Assembly: GCF_000949425.1 (NCBI RefSeq)
Contig: NZ_CP010976.1
Location: 2,728,001 to 2,792,000, forward strand
DNA from: Paenibacillus sp. IHBB 10380
Lineage (GTDB): Bacteria; Bacillota; Bacilli; Paenibacillales; Paenibacillaceae
Length of the DNA stretch: 64,000 nucleotides
Direction of reading: 5' to 3'
Part shown: in pieces, positions 30,028 through 39,266 of the stretch
Numbering within the stretch: position 1 is the stretch's first letter
How the letters are laid out: each line of letters opens with the position of its first letter
The notes under the pieces: generated by a model
The model's input: the letters and a program-made list of their open reading frames with translations, nothing else
The model's database searches: none
Told to the model about the DNA's origin: nothing
Program-made: the position numbers and the translations under genes

Positions 30028-31734
30028 TTATAAAAGTTGATCCTCTACGCCATCCAGCCAATTCTCAATCTGCCCAATAACAGAAGCTAAACATCCATTC
30101 TCGAAAGGAGAGATTAGACCTGCAACCTTAACTAGTCCTGTAAAAGACTGACTTCCTCCAGATTGACACAATTTCAAATAATCTACCCATGCTAATTTCC
30201 AATCCTCGTTCATACGTTTCCAGAATTGCATTGCACAGATCTGAGCAAGCGTGTAATCAATATAATAGAATGGCGCTTCAAAAATGTGAGACTGCTTCTG
30301 CCAGAATCCACCACGTAATAGATAATCATTGTTCTCCTGATCACGGTAAGGCAAGTATTTCTTCTCAAGAGAACGCCATGCACTCTTACGTTCCGCTGGT
30401 GTTGCCTCTGGATTTCCATATACAAAGTGTTGGAATTCATCCACCGCAACACCATAAGGGATAAATAATAATGATTCTGCGAGATGGTTGAACCGATATT
30501 TCTCTGCATCCTCCTTGAAGAAGAGATCCATCCAAGGCCAAGTGAAGAATTCCATACTCATGGAGTGTATTTCTGCTGCTTCAAAAGTAGGCCAATTGTA
30601 TTCCGGCACCTCATAATGTCTACTCTCATACACTTGGAAGGCATGACCTGCCTCATGGGTTAGAACGTCAATATCTCCTGAAGTTCCATTGAAATTGGAG
30701 AAAATGAACGGTGAACCATACTTACTTAAGAACGTACAGTAACCTCCACCTTGTTTCCCTTTCTTACTAACGAGATCCATCAATTCATTATCGACCATAT
30801 ACGTAAAAAACTCGTTCATTTCTGGTGACAATTCACTGTACATCTTCGAACCATTCTGAAGAATCCATTCAGGATCTCCTTTAGGTGTAGCATTTCCTGA
30901 TTTGAAGCTAAAGGCATCATCGTAATAGTACATTTGCTCTACACCGATACGATTCTTCTGACGTTCCTTCAACTTAGCTGCTACAGGTACAATATGTTCC
31001 AACACTTGGTCTCTGAAATTAGCGACCATCTCTGCATTATAATCTGTTCGATTCATACGTGCATAACCTAGCTCAATATAATCATCAAAACCAAGCTTAT
31101 GAGCCATTTTCGTCCGTACTTTGACCAAATCATCATAAATACGATCGAAGGTCTCTTCATTCTCAGCCATAAATCCAAATCTCGCTTCCGCAGCGCGACG
31201 TCTCATGTCTCGATCCGTCGACTGTTCGAACGGAATCAGTTGAGGTAATGTACGTTCCTCGCCTTCAAACATAATTTTGGCAGATGCAATAAGCTGCGTA
31301 TATTCTGTTGTTAGCTTATTCTCAAGCTGTAGATCTTCTATGATCTCAGGTTTGAACGTCTTGAGTGAAAGTTCAGCTAACTGAAATAGTTGTATTCCCC
31401 ATTTCTCCTCGAGGTCCACTCTGAACTTAGAGTTGACAAGCCCTCGGTAGAATTCCGTTATGTATTGCTGAATGACCGGTTCAGTCTCATCCATATGATC
31501 TTGTTCTGCCTTATAGAATGCATCATTGGTATCGACAGAATGACGTATGCCTACGATTTCTCCTTGTGTCTCAATTTCGCTACGAAGTTTATTAATAGAT
31601 GTCATAATCTCATCCTGCTCTACGAAGCTACTGGCATTGTTAAATTCACTGAGCAATGATTTGAATTTCTGTTCCACTTCTTCTAAGTTAGGGCGTTCAT
31701 AACGATATTCGCTAAATTTCATGAGTACATACAT
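30028..31734 (-). CDS. M3 family oligoendopeptidase (PepF-related)
   Basis: 568 residues. The zinc motif HEAGH is in DVLTHEAGHAFQVYESRHY at about residue 360, followed by the third-ligand helix region (FEAAEIHSMSMEFFTWPWMD). The N-terminal part (FSEYRYERPNLEEVEQKFK) is that of the M3 oligoendopeptidase subgroup distinct from classical PepF. It is a cytoplasmic zinc peptidase acting on short peptides. Identity to the pepF at 17950 is low, so it is a separate lineage and not a recent duplicate. It stands alone between terminators. Confidence 0.92.
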   Translation of the reverse strand: MYVLMKFSEYRYERPNLEEVEQKFKSLLSEFNNASSFVEQDEIMTSINKLRSEIETQGEIVGIRHSVDTNDAFYKAEQDHMDETEPVIQQYITEFYRGLVNSKFRVDLEEKWGIQLFQLAELSLKTFKPEIIEDLQLENKLTTEYTQLIASAKIMFEGEERTLPQLIPFEQSTDRDMRRRAAEARFGFMAENEETFDRIYDDLVKVRTKMAHKLGFDDYIELGYARMNRTDYNAEMVANFRDQVLEHIVPVAAKLKERQKNRIGVEQMYYYDDAFSFKSGNATPKGDPEWILQNGSKMYSELSPEMNEFFTYMVDNELMDLVSKKGKQGGGYCTFLSKYGSPFIFSNFNGTSGDIDVLTHEAGHAFQVYESRHYEVPEYNWPTFEAAEIHSMSMEFFTWPWMDLFFKEDAEKYRFNHLAESLLFIPYGVAVDEFQHFVYGNPEATPAERKSAWRSLEKKYLPYRDQENNDYLLRGGFWQKQSHIFEAPFYYIDYTLAQICAMQFWKRMNEDWKLAWVDYLKLCQSGGSQSFTGLVKVAGLISPFENGCLASVIGQIENWLDGVEDQLL

Positions 31735-31933
31735 CCTCTCTTTAGAAACAATCTATCTCCTATTATAATGAATAGTGACTCCGAATTTCCATAACAATCA
31801 AGTATAATTAATCTTTCCTCAGTTTAAACCCATACCATGTCTAGTGAACGCTACGCACATTAATGATCCAAATGATTTTATGGCTAATATATCCATTTTA
31901 GCACATCCCCGATTATCATTCAGTAAAACAAAA

Positions 31934-31965
31934 AAAGCAATGCACAAACAGATGTGCATTGCTTT
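31934..31965 (-). terminator. Rho-independent terminator of the leucine dehydrogenase gene
   Basis: AAAGCAATGCACA and TGTGCATTGCTTT arms with a 6-base loop. On the minus strand this is followed by a run of T (A-run 31929-31936). Confidence 0.85.
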
Positions 31966-31994
31966 AATATTTATAACTCTAATCTCTTGTAAGC

Positions 31995-33101
31995 CTATGC
32001 GTGCGTTCTTCTTTTACTAAGAATGTGATTGCCGTTCTGTAGAAATTGTTTACGTGAATGTCTCAATGCTTCGATACGTTCAAGTGCCAAACGATCTGCT
32101 GCCACATAAGTTGGCACATTGTCCCGTTTAGAAATATCAAACACACGGGTAATACTATGGTAAATATCCCCTACCTTACTCATCGCGCGCTCAGCATTGT
32201 AACCATTGAATTCATCAGCAATGTTGATAACGCCTCCGGCATTGATGACATAATCAGGTGCGTAGAATATACCCCATTCATGAATGGCATCCCCATGACG
32301 AGCTTCTTTCAATTGATTATTTGCAGAACCTGCAATCACTTTTGCTTTTAACAAAGGAATAGATTCATCGTTAATCGTGGCTCCCAATGCGCATGGAGAA
32401 TAAATATCACAATCCACACCTATAATCTCATTGGGATCCACCACTTTGGCAGGAAATAGCTCCAGCGCACGTTTAACAGCCTCTTTATGTATATCAGTAA
32501 TAACTAGCTGTGCCCCTTCTTGATGTAAATGCTTGCAGAGATTCAACGCTACATTCCCTACCCCTTGGACAGCCACGACCTTACCTTCTAGTGAATCCGA
32601 TCCAAAAGCTTCTTTAGCTGCGGCTTTCATACCTTGATATACCCCGAAAGCTGTTGCTGGGGAAGGATTACCTGAAGAACCAAATGTAGGAGAGATCCCC
32701 GCTACATAATCGGTTTCCTGATAGACGATATCCATATCTGCGACCGTTGTACCCACATCTTCTGCTGTAATATAACGACCATTCAACCCTTGGATATAAC
32801 GTCCGAAGGCACGGAACATAGCTTCATTCTTATTTTTACGGGGATCTCCAATAATAACTGTTTTACCACCGCCGAAGTTCAGACCCGCGACAGAATTCTT
32901 ATAGGTCATACCTTTGGCTAGTCTGAGCGCATCCTCAATAGCCGCCTCTTCTGTAGCATATGTCCACATTCTCGTACCACCAAGTGCAGGTCCAAGAGTA
33001 GTGTCATGAATAGCGATGATCGCTTTTAACCCCGACTGCTTGTCTTGACAAAAGACTACCTCTTCATAGTCATGTTGTTCCATAGCTTCAAATAGCTTCA
33101 T
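31995..33101 (-). CDS. bcd: Leucine (branched-chain amino acid) dehydrogenase
   Basis: NAD-dependent oxidative deamination of Leu/Val/Ile. From ATG 33101 ([25 protein letters not shown] nine bases upstream) the protein is 368 residues, the family's usual size. Substrate-site motifs [12 protein letters not shown] and [20 protein letters not shown] carry the catalytic and binding lysines. The Rossmann loop is [19 protein letters not shown], and the C-terminal [13 protein letters not shown] is typical. The upstream extension to 33125 is unlikely to be translated. In sporeformers this enzyme links branched-chain amino acid catabolism to branched fatty acid supply. It is monocistronic, with a hairpin in its leader at 33206-33234. 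Confidence 0.95.
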   Translation of the reverse strand: MKLFEAMEQHDYEEVVFCQDKQSGLKAIIAIHDTTLGPALGGTRMWTYATEEAAIEDALRLAKGMTYKNSVAGLNFGGGKTVIIGDPRKNKNEAMFRAFGRYIQGLNGRYITAEDVGTTVADMDIVYQETDYVAGISPTFGSSGNPSPATAFGVYQGMKAAAKEAFGSDSLEGKVVAVQGVGNVALNLCKHLHQEGAQLVITDIHKEAVKRALELFPAKVVDPNEIIGVDCDIYSPCALGATINDESIPLLKAKVIAGSANNQLKEARHGDAIHEWGIFYAPDYVINAGGVINIADEFNGYNAERAMSKVGDIYHSITRVFDISKRDNVPTYVAADRLALERIEALRHSRKQFLQNGNHILSKRRTHA

Positions 33102-33125
33102 TTCTCTGATCCTCCATCTGCTCAT

Positions 33126-33583
33126 TCTGCTGATTAGCTTTACATTAATATGAGCTGTACTTAATCATAGGTTATCCAAGAACCAAATCTGTACAGCAGT
33201 AAAATATCCAGTCTCGCAATTAGAGAGACTGGATTGCTTGGAACCAACAGTAATATAGTCACATTTGATTTCCTTTAAAAGAAAGAACAATATACAAAAA
33301 TTAATAAATATGTAAATTTAAAGAAAAAACAAAGATGGCATATAGATAAAAAGTAACCCATTTAACAATCCCTGTCAATTAGAAAAACCATAATAGATTA
33401 TATTCGTTCAAAACAAAGTAACACCTAAGTATATAACATAATGCTTAACATGAAAATGACATCGAGAAGGTATGTAAAGGCCTTTTAGCTACATATGTCC
33501 TTATTAGGACTACCAATAGTGATACTTTCTAGACCTTGCCCGACATATATAATCATTGCTATATTGAAATGTCTTAGAAACAC
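33126..33583. other. Intergenic between leucine dehydrogenase and tRNA-Leu
   Basis: AT-rich and without a credible ORF. It holds one clear hairpin (33206-33234, arms ATCCAGTCTC/GAGACTGGAT) about 105 bp upstream of the dehydrogenase start, followed on the minus strand by ATTTTAC. This could be an attenuator or an orphan terminator. Confidence 0.5.
33206..33234 (-). terminator. Leader hairpin upstream of leucine dehydrogenase
   Basis: A 10-bp perfect stem with a 9-base loop in the 5' region of the dehydrogenase gene. There is no antiterminator partner that I can see. Confidence 0.4.
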
Positions 33584-33610
33584 AAAAAAACCTTGATATT
33601 CAAGGTTTTT
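33584..33610 (-). terminator. Terminator of tRNA-Leu
   Basis: AAAAACCTTGA and TCAAGGTTTTT arms (33587-33610) with T-run on the minus strand, ten bases beyond the tRNA. Confidence 0.8.
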
Positions 33611-33620
33611 CCGTAAGTAA

Positions 33621-33702
33621 TGCGCGTAGAGGGACTTGAACCCCCACGTCGTAAAACGCTAGATCCTAAGTCTAGTGCGTCTGCCAATTCCGCCATACGC
33701 GC
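33621..33702 (-). tRNA. tRNA-Leu(UAG)
   Basis: The 82-nt cloverleaf reads 5' GCGCGTATGGCGGAATTGG on the minus strand. The 7-bp acceptor stem GCGCGTA/TACGCGC, the anticodon stem CTAGA/TCTAG around loop CTTAGGA (anticodon TAG), a variable arm (CGTTTTACGACG) and T arm GGGGGTTCAAGTCCCTC are all present. CCA is not encoded. A large variable arm is typical of class II tRNA-Leu. Confidence 0.95.
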
Positions 33703-33732
33703 GCAATATTGTGTAACAATAATCTAATATGT

Positions 33733-33761
33733 ATTTTACAACGTGAAGAGGACGATTGCAA
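33733..33761 (-). promoter_or_regulatory. SigA-type promoter of tRNA-Leu
   Basis: On the minus strand TTGCAA (33756-33761), a 17-bp spacer, and TAAAAT (33733-33738), about 30 bp upstream of the tRNA 5' end. Confidence 0.6.
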
Positions 33762-33857
33762 CTATAATTTTATAGTCGCAATTCCGTTAATTTAGCCCTC
33801 TATACACACCCGTTCTAAGCTCTTTCATAATAAGCTTCTAGTCAAGGCATACCACCT

Positions 33858-34691
33858 CTATGAATCAGCATCCATCGAACGTATAGTTGCTACAATCGTA
33901 TCTGTAAATATCCTGAGTTGATTATCTTCCACTATTCTAAAATAAAGGCTTCTCAAGAAACATTTGACATTTTTATGCAGAATGTCATCTTCGGGATGCT
34001 TCCCAAGTTTCCCTGCCTCACTAAAACTATAAATCCAACCGTTAATGTCCGTATCTTCAAGTACATTACGCTTGAAAATACTCACCGTAGCTGTTACCAT
34101 TCTTTCATCTTCACCATTGATATATAAATAATCATTCACAGTAATTGTTTCATGTATAGCATGTAGAATTTCTATTAAGCAAGTTTGATCCATATAGGTC
34201 GATTGTGAGAGATCTTCGAGTGCATCTGCTGTATGAGCTATAGCATGTGCCCAACCCTTATTCTCAACATATCCTCTCCTATCTTTCTCAAGTATAATAT
34301 AGTTCAACAATTTGTCCTTAATCATCTCAACTTCTTCTTGAGCTAGAAAAGAGTATTTTCTATCCATATCAAGAACGAGCGGAATCATCAGCATGGAAAA
34401 GGAACGCGTAAATACCGAATCCGTACCTACCTCTCCTATTTTCCAAAATAAATGGTGTTCATCAAGACTTATATTTAACAACTCTCGCATCTGCTGAGTA
34501 TTAAATACATCCTGAGTTGCCCAATTTAAAATTGTAGAATAAATAAGATTGTCACGTAGTTCAGAATCAACATCGCCAATATGTTTCATCATATCTACAG
34601 CTAGATCAAATACATTCAGATTTACAGGAACCTTATATTGATTTGCTTTAATCTTACTTAATTCGTCTTTCAAAGTATAACAGCTGATCAT
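33858..34691 (-). CDS. DUF2785 domain protein
   Basis: 277 residues, soluble, mostly helical. The block DRRGYVENKGWAHAIAHTAD (about residues 143-162) is the hallmark I associate with DUF2785. The family's function is unknown. The start context is ATG at 34691 after GGGGGAGAAAG. It is a single gene, with a near-perfect inverted repeat at 33755-33782 downstream that overlaps the tRNA promoter. A degraded region lies upstream. Confidence 0.8.
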   Translation of the reverse strand: MISCYTLKDELSKIKANQYKVPVNLNVFDLAVDMMKHIGDVDSELRDNLIYSTILNWATQDVFNTQQMRELLNISLDEHHLFWKIGEVGTDSVFTRSFSMLMIPLVLDMDRKYSFLAQEEVEMIKDKLLNYIILEKDRRGYVENKGWAHAIAHTADALEDLSQSTYMDQTCLIEILHAIHETITVNDYLYINGEDERMVTATVSIFKRNVLEDTDINGWIYSFSEAGKLGKHPEDDILHKNVKCFLRSLYFRIVEDNQLRIFTDTIVATIRSMDADS

Positions 34692-34819
34692 ATTTCTTTC
34701 TCCCCCATTTAACTATAGTGAATAATCTATCTAATACCTCTTGTCACTTTTCCATCCAATTCAATTAACTATATAATAAATCAGCCACTATTCTATCTCC
34801 CTTAGAGTACCGTTGGTCG

Positions 34820-35170
34820 TCATAATGCACTCAATTTCTGTTTAATCAGATTTACAAATTCCTGCTTCTCTTTCTCAGGTATCCATTCGGTTAAACGAGC
34901 TTACAATAGGTAGTATCCAATGTTCTATTTCGCAGGATTGCCACTCATTCCAGTCATCCAATCGATCTTCCATTCCCTTTCATCTATCATAATATTATCT
35001 GGATGGAAATCACCATGACATAACTTCTAGTCTTCCTTAAGACTTTGCAGATAATGAACAATGATTTGTTTCTCATCTCTACTGAGTAATGGAACACTCT
35101 TTCATAAACAATACACTTTCGAGCATAATAATCAACGATCTGAAGCGGTTGGGGAGTTGAAAAACCTAAT
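34820..35170 (-). pseudogene. Remnant of an aminoglycoside-phosphotransferase-like kinase
   Basis: Minus-strand pieces in two frames: RDEKQIIVHYLQSLKED, an in-frame stop, KLCHGDFHPDNIMIDEREWK, IDWMTGMSGNPA, then after a frame change RLTEWIPEKEKQEFVNLIKQ and KLSAL. The HGDFHPDNIMI...IDWMTG pair is the catalytic loop and metal-binding motif of the APH/choline kinase fold. An in-frame stop, a frame change and the missing N-terminus show that it is dead. Confidence 0.75.
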
Positions 35171-35269
35171 TCATATACGCTTACACTTATACGAAATTAT
35201 TCTTCCGCCAAATTTGCTAGTATCCTTATTATAAATAGCTTTAACACACAATTATTATGATAGGCTAAC

Positions 35270-35515
35270 AATTCTACAGTTCTAGAATGATTTCATCAAG
35301 CTGAACTGTAATCCAGATGATTAGCGCAAATCCAGAGTATAGTGAAACTGTCCATGACCAATGTTTATCCTGATACAGATTCAACTTCTTAGCTACTACC
35401 CAATTCCATCGTTTCTTTAAATGCCAATCCACCCATCACAGCACCTATACCTAGAAAAAGATGAAGAGCCACTTACACGTTAGAGCTCTTAGATGGTTTA
35501 TTTAGCATATTCAAT
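35270..35515 (-). pseudogene. Remnant of a small membrane protein
   Basis: Two minus-strand fragments look like adjacent hydrophobic helices: LHLFLGIGAVMGGLAFKETM near 35400-35460 and WSWTVSLYSGFALIIWITVQ with LDEIILEL at 35281-35360. They are in different frames with stops between. I cannot name the family. Confidence 0.5.
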
Positions 35516-35611
35516 TATACAACCTCCCATAAAAATATTCTAACAAACTATATTCGGGAGACCGAGAATTTATCCTGATAAATCAAAGAATACATTTGTA
35601 CAAACGACAAC

Positions 35612-35645
35612 ATTATGTAAAACAACGCCAATCTCATTCAATCGG
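35612..35645. repeat. 34-bp direct repeat, left copy
   Basis: ATTATGTAAAACAACGCCAA continuing TCTCATTCAATCGG. It matches 36958-36991 at 33 of 34 positions in direct orientation. The right copy borders a resolvase remnant. Confidence 0.9.
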
Positions 35646-36022
35646 TAGCGCTGGGGTAATTCTCTTGTGCAATTAGAAAGAAGATAGAAAATATGAAGTA
35701 TCTTTACTACAGACGGCCCGGACCGGCACTACAACGGCTCTAAAGACAACAAAACGTCTGATAGAGTCCGATAAGCTACGGACTGGTGAAATTGTTAACA
35801 TTCGTGGACCATGAAGCCAGAAACGTTAGGCTGACGATCCGGACCAAAACTGACAATTCTAGTTATCGGGTTTCGCCTGATTCTATAGAGGTGAAGGTCT
35901 TAGGGGGGTTCAACAGATTTTGAAATGGCTGCTTGTTCCAGAAGAAGTGAGAGAGGAGTTCATTAAACACGAGTATCACGGCGACACTTTTGTAGTTATA
36001 TTTATTTCAACACTATGTCGGT
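35646..36022. other. Unassigned sequence inside the direct repeats
   Basis: About 380 bp downstream of the lipoprotein gene. Base composition is richer in G+C than the neighbouring intergenic DNA (for example 35710-35760), which suggests former coding sequence, but no frame gives a recognisable protein. Confidence 0.4.
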
Positions 36023-36676
36023 TCATTGGGCCTGAGCCTGACGTACCAAGTCCTTAATTTTCTCTTTAAACTGAGTCACATCCTCACCGCTAACAAGCGC
36101 CTTCGTTTTTTCATCCTGATTCACCGAAAACACCTGTTGATCTTGGATTTCGTATTTTCCTTGGTATTTTCCTTGGTATTCACCGGCCACATAATAAAGG
36201 GGTCCAACTCTTTCGTCCTTCCCAGCTTTCAGAAATAAAATGTAGCTGTTTCCCGATTGCATGATGGGGTTCTCTCGGTCCATCTGTAGCTCTCCCGTTT
36301 TCTCCCGTTCTTCCTCAATGCCGACTTGGGTCAGAATAATCTCTTTCCCTTCAGTGCCTTTCAACACATCCGTTACGGTGGCATTGTAGAAGGTGGCGTC
36401 ATTCACCGGATCGGTACTATGAACGTCCTTGATGTTCACTTCCGCGATCAAAACAGAAACCGCTTCTAATTCTTCTAAGCTTTTATAGGAGTGTGCTAAA
36501 CTTACCGACGATCCGCCAGTAACAGCCTTCGACACAGGATCGACTTTAGCACCAGTAACCTGTCCGGATGCCGGAGTAGACATTTCCTCTTGGTCGATCT
36601 GCGAAGGGGTAGCTGAACAGCCAGCAATCAATGCAGCGCCCCCTACTGCACCGATAATCACTTTCAAGGATTTCAT
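36023..36676 (-). CDS. Predicted lipoprotein, 217 aa
   Basis: The N-terminus MKSLKVIIGAVGGAALIAGC is a type II signal with lipobox LIAG-C20. A Ser/Thr/Gln linker follows to about residue 60, then a globular domain (SVLIAEVNIKDVHSTDP, NATVTDVLKGTEGKEIILTQ, SYILFLKAGKDERVGPLYYV). The domain recalls small extracytoplasmic beta-barrel proteins in which a transient voltage of charged residues is expected, but I do not recognise the family. A short tandem EYQGKYQGKYE arises from a 15-bp DNA duplication. The start has an AAGGCGAGG site. The gene sits alone between the 34-bp direct repeats, so it may have been carried in by a mobile element. Confidence 0.75.
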   Translation of the reverse strand: MKSLKVIIGAVGGAALIAGCSATPSQIDQEEMSTPASGQVTGAKVDPVSKAVTGGSSVSLAHSYKSLEELEAVSVLIAEVNIKDVHSTDPVNDATFYNATVTDVLKGTEGKEIILTQVGIEEEREKTGELQMDRENPIMQSGNSYILFLKAGKDERVGPLYYVAGEYQGKYQGKYEIQDQQVFSVNQDEKTKALVSGEDVTQFKEKIKDLVRQAQAQ

Positions 36677-36789
36677 TGTTCATCGCCTCGCCTTCTTTAT
36701 TTAGTAAAGTGCATTAATTCCGTTAATATCATCCGTTTGTGGTCCACCAATGCTGCACACATCATACCGGTCATACGTAGCTCCCGACC

Positions 36790-36991
36790 TCACTTTTCAT
36801 GCACTTCAATAAACTGACTGTTAATCTCTTTCTTAGGTCGGCCAAACGTCACACCTTCATTCGGGCTACCTCAATACCCTCCGCTTACCGCTACCGATTG
36901 CTTTTCCGTTCCTGTTCGGCCACATATGCTAAGAGACTCAAAAATTGATCTTCCATAATTATGTAAAACAACGCCAATCTCATTCGATCGG
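36790..36991 (-). pseudogene. Remnant of a serine recombinase (resolvase)
   Basis: Minus-strand pieces MEDQFLSLLAYVAEQERKSN and, after a frame change, VTFGRPKKEINSQFIEVHEK match the end of the catalytic domain and linker of TnpR/Tn552-type resolvases (LLxxVAEQERxxIxxRQxEGIxxAKxxGVxFGRPK). The helix-turn-helix and the catalytic Ser region are missing. The right copy of the 34-bp direct repeat overlaps its 5' end. Confidence 0.75.
36958..36991. repeat. 34-bp direct repeat, right copy
   Basis: Partner of 35612-35645. One mismatch (G for A at the 29th base). Together the two bracket 1.3 kb that includes the lipoprotein gene. Confidence 0.9.
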
Positions 36992-37031
36992 CATTATTCA
37001 GTTAAATTTATAGATTATTGGATTATTCTCT

Positions 37032-37859
37032 TTATGAAATGATCTGTGCCACAAATTGAACAATTTCCAGAATAATTGGCGTACCTGAATAAATAATATC
37101 TCCATTCACATTCACATTCAGATTCAAAGTATTTTCAGTTAGAATGTATAAGCTGCTCTCTTGTAAAATCCCATTAATAGTTACATTTGAATAACTATTC
37201 AGGCCAATGCCCATAAAACTATCGCTTAAATTTCCCTCATCGTCAAAGAATTGATTAGCTTGGATGACTATGGGTGACTTAATATCGGAAGTAGCAAAAT
37301 AAAAATATCTTTGCGCACTAGGAATAATGGAGATTGCCGATATCGAACCCGGTGGCCCTGTAGGACCCGAAGGACCCGGAATACCTTGTGGACCTTGTAT
37401 CCCTGCGAAACCTTGAATGCCTTGTGGGCCCTGAGCTCCTACAGAACCCGTAACCCCAGCGATTCCCTCAGGACCTATAGGTCCTTCATTTCCTTGAGAG
37501 CCAGTAGCTCCTGCAATCCCTTGTTGACCTTGCAATCCTGCTGGACCTTGATCTCCTCTCATACCCTGACGTCCCTGAGGTCCTTGAGGTCCTTGAGGTC
37601 CTTGAGGTCCTTGAGAATTTTGAATCCTTAACCTACATCTAGGTTTAACTACTTTACAGCAGATGAGCCCACCTTTTACCATTATTTGTGATTTTGGTTT
37701 TGGTTTTGGTTTTGGTTTTGGTTTTGGTTTTTTTGAGATTCTCCTAGTACATATCTTCACGCTACTATTTGGTCGATGCTTAGGACTATCTTTAGTTTTC
37801 ACTTTATTTTTTTTTACTGTTTTTTTGTTATTGTTCTCACGACCTGCCAATTCGAACAC
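37032..37859 (-). CDS. Collagen-like DUF4183 protein
   Basis: 275 residues. The basic N-terminus has a (KP)6-type tract ([13 protein letters not shown], about residues 46-58), then an [14 protein letters not shown] segment and about 30 G-X-Y triplets of conventional type ([35 protein letters not shown]), roughly residues 83-172. The C-terminal ~95 residues ([51 protein letters not shown]) form a DUF4183 domain. DUF4183 proteins are common in sporeformers and are presumed to be spore-surface components. Its collagen region, with Q and P, is unlike the G-X-T giants to the left. It is divergent from a second DUF4183 gene at 38045. Confidence 0.87.
   Translation of the reverse strand: MFELAGRENNNKKTVKKNKVKTKDSPKHRPNSSVKICTRRISKKPKPKPKPKPKPKSQIMVKGGLICCKVVKPRCRLRIQNSQGPQGPQGPQGPQGRQGMRGDQGPAGLQGQQGIAGATGSQGNEGPIGPEGIAGVTGSVGAQGPQGIQGFAGIQGPQGIPGPSGPTGPPGSISAISIIPSAQRYFYFATSDIKSPIVIQANQFFDDEGNLSDSFMGIGLNSYSNVTINGILQESSLYILTENTLNLNVNVNGDIIYSGTPIILEIVQFVAQIIS
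37691..37730. repeat. Hexanucleotide repeat (GGTTTT)n inside the coding region
   Basis: Six or so tandem GGTTTT units on the plus strand encode the Lys-Pro tract on the minus strand. As the unit is 6 bp, slippage would change tract length without a frameshift. Confidence 0.85.
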
Positions 37860-38044
37860 CTCCTCATATCTTATTCATTCATAATATGTTGTTTAACTAT
37901 GTGGAGGATTGGACATCATCAAAATCCATATGATCTAAATAAATAAATAATAGTAGATACGCCGTTTCAAATCGTTCTTTTTCACATTAACATTGTATAA
38001 CCGAAAAATCTTATGTTTATTTATAAATGAGAGGGGGTGATCCC

Positions 38045-38455
38045 ATGCCTGTTATTAAACCGGTCTATACGGCTACATCTAATACTCCGGTTGCGACTGG
38101 AGGAGTTATTACTACCAACGTGAACCCAACCGTATCTCGTTACTTCGCAACCATAACTGCTGGAATGATAACGACAAATACAACCATTCCTGCAGCAAGC
38201 TTTGCTGACGATAACGATGCCCCTATCGTTGCTCTGCCCGCATTAACTGTAGATGACTATTACAATGTCTACATTAATGGTGTACTCCAACAAGATGCGC
38301 TATCTACGCTAACAACAGCTAGTTTAGTATTAGATACAACTGATGTTTCCGTAAATGTGCCCATTTTGCTAGAGATAGCAAACTTCGGAAATGCAGCATC
38401 AACTATAACCACTCAACCTACGATTTCTACTCCAACTATCACTATTATTACTTAA
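38045..38455 (+). CDS. DUF4183 protein
   Basis: 136 residues from ATG 38045 (MPVIKPVYTATSNTPVATGG). The sequence GAGGGGGTGAT just before it is the ribosome site, which rules out the ATG at 38027 that lies in the same stretch. The whole protein is one DUF4183 domain: SRYFATITAGMITTNTTIPA, SFADDNDAPIVALPALTVDD, YYNVYINGVLQQDALSTLTT and VPILLEIANFG. The Thr-rich tail (TITTQPTISTPTITIIT) is low complexity. It is divergently arranged with the collagen-like DUF4183 gene. A spore-surface role is inferred from the family. Confidence 0.85.
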   Translation: MPVIKPVYTATSNTPVATGGVITTNVNPTVSRYFATITAGMITTNTTIPAASFADDNDAPIVALPALTVDDYYNVYINGVLQQDALSTLTTASLVLDTTDVSVNVPILLEIANFGNAASTITTQPTISTPTITIIT

Positions 38456-38526
38456 TGACTTAGTGAATAGTAACTATTACAATGTTGTATGCTATGCAAT
38501 AGATTCGAATTAAGAGGTTACATCCC

Positions 38527-39108
38527 CAAACGGGAGAGCACTGAAATTCGTTTACTGTTTCTGGAAATACGTTAGAGCATGCTAACGGTTATTTTTCAGG
38601 TATTTTCCTTACATACAACATAATGACTCAAATTGCGTTCCTTCCTATCTATCCAGAGGACAACCATCTTTACTCTCAATTTGATGCGTCCATACTTTTC
38701 GAGGAGGAAATGCCCCTCATCATTCCTGCTGGGCATCCCTGGGCTAGCAGAAAATTGCTATATACGAGGGATTTACACCGCGAGACGATCTTAATTCCAC
38801 AAAGTAAGTATATTTGCCAATATATCCAAAGTCAGCTCAAACTTAACCATGTCAAGGTACGTTATCTACAAATGAGTACTTTCAATATGATTAAACAGTC
38901 CATCAAGGTGGGTTTAGGTGTTTCATTCCTTCCTTATGAAGCAGTGAAAAATGAATTGGACAATGGCGAGCTAGTAACCATTCCAGTGTCTTCCCTACAA
39001 ATCAGGCGTAAAAACGGCTTTGTCATTCGCAAGAATACACAGCTTAGCGCAGAAGAACAGGCATTCTGTCACAAAGTCGAATCTTATTTCTCTTCATCCG
39101 TTAAATAG
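38527..39108 (+). pseudogene. Truncated LysR-type regulator (substrate-binding domain only)
   Basis: The frame from 38623 (MTQIAFLPIYPEDNHLYSQF) encodes the second half of a LysR effector-binding domain: LFEEEMPLIIPAGHPWASRK, YLQMSTFNMIKQSIKVGLGV, SFLPYEAVKNELDNGELVTI. The same frame continues upstream without ATG (SGNTLEHANGYFSGIF), and a further piece, TEIRLL, is in another frame. So the gene has lost its DNA-binding N-terminus and carries a frameshift. No regulatory activity is expected. Confidence 0.7.
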
Positions 39109-39120
39109 CAACATACAAGA

Positions 39121-39160
39121 AGAAACGGTTACCATCCTTAAAGGGACAGTAACCGTTTCT
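39121..39160. terminator. Hairpin after the LysR remnant
   Basis: AGAAACGGTTAC and GTAACCGTTTCT arms with a 16-base loop and no clear U-run. Confidence 0.5.
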
Positions 39161-39211
39161 CGTAGAATTATAAGCAAAATATAGTGGAAACTTAACCTTT
39201 CTTATATTTTA

Positions 39212-39248
39212 AACAAGGACATTCCTGATGGTAATGGAATGTCTTGTT
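39212..39248 (-). terminator. Terminator of the Fur-box ABC transporter operon
   Basis: AACAAGGACATTCC pairs with GGAATGTCTTGTT (one bulge), 20 bp beyond the last gene's stop, with TTTAAAATAT following on the minus strand. Confidence 0.65.
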
Positions 39249-39266
39249 CATAAAGCTTTCATTATA

